8,456 bases of DNA, from NCBI GenBank assembly GCA_964522805.1, contig CAZFWP010000080.1:1-8456 (forward strand), in the 5' to 3' direction. The position numbers and the translations under genes were made by a program. Shown here piece after piece: positions 6,775-8,456 of this stretch. This DNA is from CAZBYL01 sp964522805. Lineage in GTDB: Bacteria; Synergistota; Synergistia; Synergistales; Synergistaceae. Within the stretch, counting starts at the first letter, position 1; the number at the start of each line of letters is the position of its first letter. The notes under the pieces were generated by a model. The model made no database searches. It saw only the letters and a list, made by a program, of their open reading frames with translations, and was not told the origin of the DNA.

Positions 6775-6802
6775 ATGATATTATAGCCAGAGAAAATGTC
6801 AA
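6775..6802 (-). promoter_or_regulatory. Promoter of DUF3798 paralogue 1
   Basis: A perfect -35 TTGACA (6802-6797) is separated by 16 nt from -10 TATCAT (6780-6775, 5 of 6). A nearby TATAAT is only 11 nt from the -35 and has no good partner of its own. The predicted leader is about 120 nt. It carries TACCA/TGGTA (6719-6730) and GAATATT/AATATTC (6678-6699) inverted repeats, the latter about 20 nt before the ribosome site. Confidence 0.75.
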
Positions 6803-6881
6803 TCGTTTCTGCAAATTTCACCGATTTTCTATTCTATTTACTGAAATATCACTGCTAATATTTACCCATGTTACAAAATTA

Positions 6882-6920
6882 ACAAAACAAGGTCTTCTGC
6901 ATCAGCGGAAGACCTTGTTT
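6882..6920 (-). terminator. Intrinsic terminator after the 6948-8153 gene
   Basis: AAACAAGGTCTTC (6885-6897) pairs perfectly with GAAGACCTTGTTT (6908-6920). The stem can extend three more pairs (one G-T) to an ATCA/TGAT loop. The minus strand continues as TTTTGTTAATTTT. It lies 27 nt after the stop codon. Confidence 0.88.
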
Positions 6921-6947
6921 GAGATGAACAGAAGGTTTACAGCAAAA

Positions 6948-8153
6948 CTACTTTGTCATCTTAATCTTTTCATATTTAGCAGGTACTTTAACAGAGGTGG
7001 CGTTCATATAACCTTTGCCCATGATATATGTATCCTGGTAGACCATGAGGTAGTTTTTCTTCGTTACGCCTGTTCCGAGGTCGGTATAGTAGTTGCCGTT
7101 CCACTTGGCGCCGGGAGTGTAGGCCTCGTAGCACTCCATAAGGTCTTTTTTGCTGTTAAGCTTCGCTTTGCCTTCAACAATGCGCTTGCCGAATTCAGCG
7201 AGCGCGGCGCTGGTGGTGTAGCCATAGGAGTATGACCATGTTCCCATGCGGCCCTTAGCTCCTGCTTTGATGATGGCGGCTTCAACCTTCTTCAGGATAA
7301 CGGGCCAGTTACCGGCTTCCTTGGTAAGGTCAATGCCGAACGCGCCAGGGTAGCCCATCAGAGGTGACGGGAGGTCTGCTTCGATAAAGTAGCCGCCGTG
7401 TTTCGCAAGCTGCTTCAGAAGAGGTTCGGTGTGAGCGTCATTGGTGCAGAAGAAGGCGGTGTTTTTGCCATACTTCTTGACCCACGCGGGGGTCTTTTCA
7501 AGAATGAACTGCTGCGCGCCGGCTACGCCTACGTCGCTTGTGGGGTCGGGAGCTGTTTCAAAGACAAACTTGATGCCGAGGTCCTTGCAGGCCTGTTCCA
7601 TAATGGCGCGTCGGCGGCCAAGGGTCTCATAGCTCATGTGGCGCGGGAAGGAGATATGTACAAATGTCTTGCATCCGAGTTTTTTCGCTGTGTCGATGAT
7701 CAAATAGCCGCGGTACACAAAGTCTGTGTGGGCGGACATATCAGCTACGGAAGAGATAACGTTGGGGTCTTCGTGAGCTTCGCCTGCAAAGCAGAGGATA
7801 TCAGGGCGCTTTTCTTTAATGCGGCGGAAACCTTCTGTTGTTCCGGGAATCGCCTGGTTTACAACGACAACTTTCATCTTGGGGTCATCTGCGAGTCCGG
7901 CTATCTGCGCGATTGTGGTTTCCATCTCTGACATGAAGTTGTCAGGGTAGGTAAGGTGCTTGATCATACCGCCCTTTGCAACATCACCGTACTTCTTAAT
8001 CAGCAGTTCCGCGCCGCGAAGGTCGTCTTCGCTCTGTGAAACTGTTCCTGTAACAATTCCGATGTGGAATTTGGCGTTGGCTGCAAAGGCGGCGGTACCG
8101 ACAGACATTACCGCAAAGGCAGCCAGCAGGAATAGAATAAAGCTTTTTTTCAT
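6948..8153 (-). CDS. DUF3798 periplasmic solute-binding protein, paralogue 2
   Basis: This 401-aa exported binding protein is closely related to the 5454-6647 product. The signal peptide is residues 1-24 (KKS, hydrophobic core, AFA before ANA), with no lipobox Cys. The mature part has the same family blocks: PDNFMSEMETTI, AIPGTTEGFRR, HISFPRHMSYE, APDPTSDVGVAGAQQF and SPLMGYPGAFGID. It differs from paralogue 1 at the strand-to-helix loops that line the ligand cleft in type I binding proteins (IVTG versus VATL, NQ versus DD, EAHEDP versus EPQEDP, SAHTDFVY versus AIGVDNIM), so a different or broader ligand range is possible. The ATG at 8153 has a strong AAGGAGGG 9-10 nt upstream. The gene has its own promoter and terminator. 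Its C-terminus is nearer to the partial copy at the window edge than to paralogue 1. Confidence 0.92.
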   Translation of the reverse strand: MKKSFILFLLAAFAVMSVGTAAFAANAKFHIGIVTGTVSQSEDDLRGAELLIKKYGDVAKGGMIKHLTYPDNFMSEMETTIAQIAGLADDPKMKVVVVNQAIPGTTEGFRRIKEKRPDILCFAGEAHEDPNVISSVADMSAHTDFVYRGYLIIDTAKKLGCKTFVHISFPRHMSYETLGRRRAIMEQACKDLGIKFVFETAPDPTSDVGVAGAQQFILEKTPAWVKKYGKNTAFFCTNDAHTEPLLKQLAKHGGYFIEADLPSPLMGYPGAFGIDLTKEAGNWPVILKKVEAAIIKAGAKGRMGTWSYSYGYTTSAALAEFGKRIVEGKAKLNSKKDLMECYEAYTPGAKWNGNYYTDLGTGVTKKNYLMVYQDTYIMGKGYMNATSVKVPAKYEKIKMTK

Positions 8154-8216
8154 TGCACTGAACCCTCCTTAATTTATTTTACTCACGATTAGGTTTACCA
8201 CCCATTCGCAGTGATA

Positions 8217-8244
8217 ATAATATTCCGACAACTTCAAATGTCAA
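8217..8244 (-). promoter_or_regulatory. Promoter of DUF3798 paralogue 2
   Basis: -35 TTGACA (8244-8239, perfect), a 16-nt spacer and -10 TATTAT (8222-8217, 5 of 6). It lies only 12 bp past the T tract of the terminator of the preceding gene. The geometry and the TTGACATTT core match the promoter of paralogue 1. Confidence 0.78.
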
Positions 8245-8256
8245 CATATAAATCAC

Positions 8257-8290
8257 AAAAAAAACCGCCCAAATAATATGGGCGGTTTTT
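8257..8290 (-). terminator. Intrinsic terminator after the partial DUF3798 gene
   Basis: AAAAACCGCCC (8260-8270) and GGGCGGTTTTT (8280-8290) form an 11-bp stem with a 9-nt loop. Eight T follow the GC core on the minus strand (8264-8257). The plus strand also has a T run after the stem, so it may work in both directions, though no plus-strand gene is seen to need it. Confidence 0.9.
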
Positions 8291-8315
8291 ATAAATATTT
8301 TTTAATTGCTTATAA

Positions 8316-8456
8316 CTATTTGCTGCTGAGTTTAATTTTTTCGTACTTGGCAGGAACCTTAACTGAGGTTGCGTTCATATAACCCTTGCCCATGATGTAG
8401 GTATCTTCATAAACAAGGAAGTGCTTCTTATTGGTAACGCCTGTACCGAGGTCGGT
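8316..8456 (-). CDS. DUF3798 solute-binding protein, paralogue 3 (C-terminal end only)
   Basis: The window edge cuts this gene; the last 46 residues and the TAG stop (8318-8316) are present. The translation begins TDLGTGVTNKKHFLVYEDTY and continues IMGKGYMNATSVKVPAKYEK before ending IKLSSK. This aligns without gaps to the C-terminus of paralogue 2, apart from one extra residue at the very end, and is clearly closer to it than to paralogue 1, which has DMAKDMKIKKFTLVYQDTYV there. The frame is open to the edge, so the gene is probably intact beyond it. It is a third member of the tandem array and has its own terminator. Confidence 0.9.
   Translation of the reverse strand, partial: TDLGTGVTNKKHFLVYEDTYIMGKGYMNATSVKVPAKYEKIKLSSK

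Noticed and set aside
6648..6821. In-frame N-terminal extension of the DUF3798 paralogue 1 gene
   Set aside because: It overlaps the predicted promoter, has no ribosome site, and would place 58 residues before a clear signal peptide whose own ATG has GGGAGG at good spacing.

Overview
The window is most likely chromosomal DNA from a diderm anaerobe of the Synergistota. This is an inference from the gene content: tandem DUF3798-type periplasmic binding proteins beside a CUT2/nucleoside-like ABC transporter, with classical Sec signal peptides. Balanced-GC genes separated by AT-rich gaps do not contradict it. No rRNA or housekeeping marker is present to prove it. All recognised genes lie on the minus strand, so the text below runs from high to low coordinates.

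Right part (8456 to 5454): an array of DUF3798 solute-binding protein genes. The first is cut by the window edge and only its last 46 residues are present. Two full-length paralogues follow (401 and 397 residues). Each visible copy ends in its own intrinsic terminator. Each full copy has its own sigma70-type promoter (TTGACATTT, 16-nt spacer after TTGACA, TATTAT or TATCAT) and its own strong Shine-Dalgarno, so the copies appear to be separate transcription units.

Middle part (5453 to 742): a 388-bp control region with a terminator, a promoter and a leader with repeated, mutually complementary segments. It drives a tightly coupled four-gene operon: a tandem-NBD ABC ATPase (544 aa), two paralogous multi-spanning permeases, and a small membrane-anchored protein of unknown role. 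Junctions overlap or are separated by 2 nt. A strong intrinsic terminator (677-714) closes the operon. The layout suggests one membrane/ATPase core served by several interchangeable binding proteins. The transported compound cannot be read from the sequence.

Left part (about 672 to 137): the most unexpected element, an internally deleted and decayed group II intron. Its 5' end (GTGCGCC) starts 4 nt after the operon terminator's T tract. About 165 nt of the 5' RNA domain are kept, joined to the C-terminal end of a maturase with a stop and a frameshift, then degenerate domains V and VI. Most of the ribozyme and nearly all of the reverse transcriptase are missing. Positions 1-136 show nothing I recognise.
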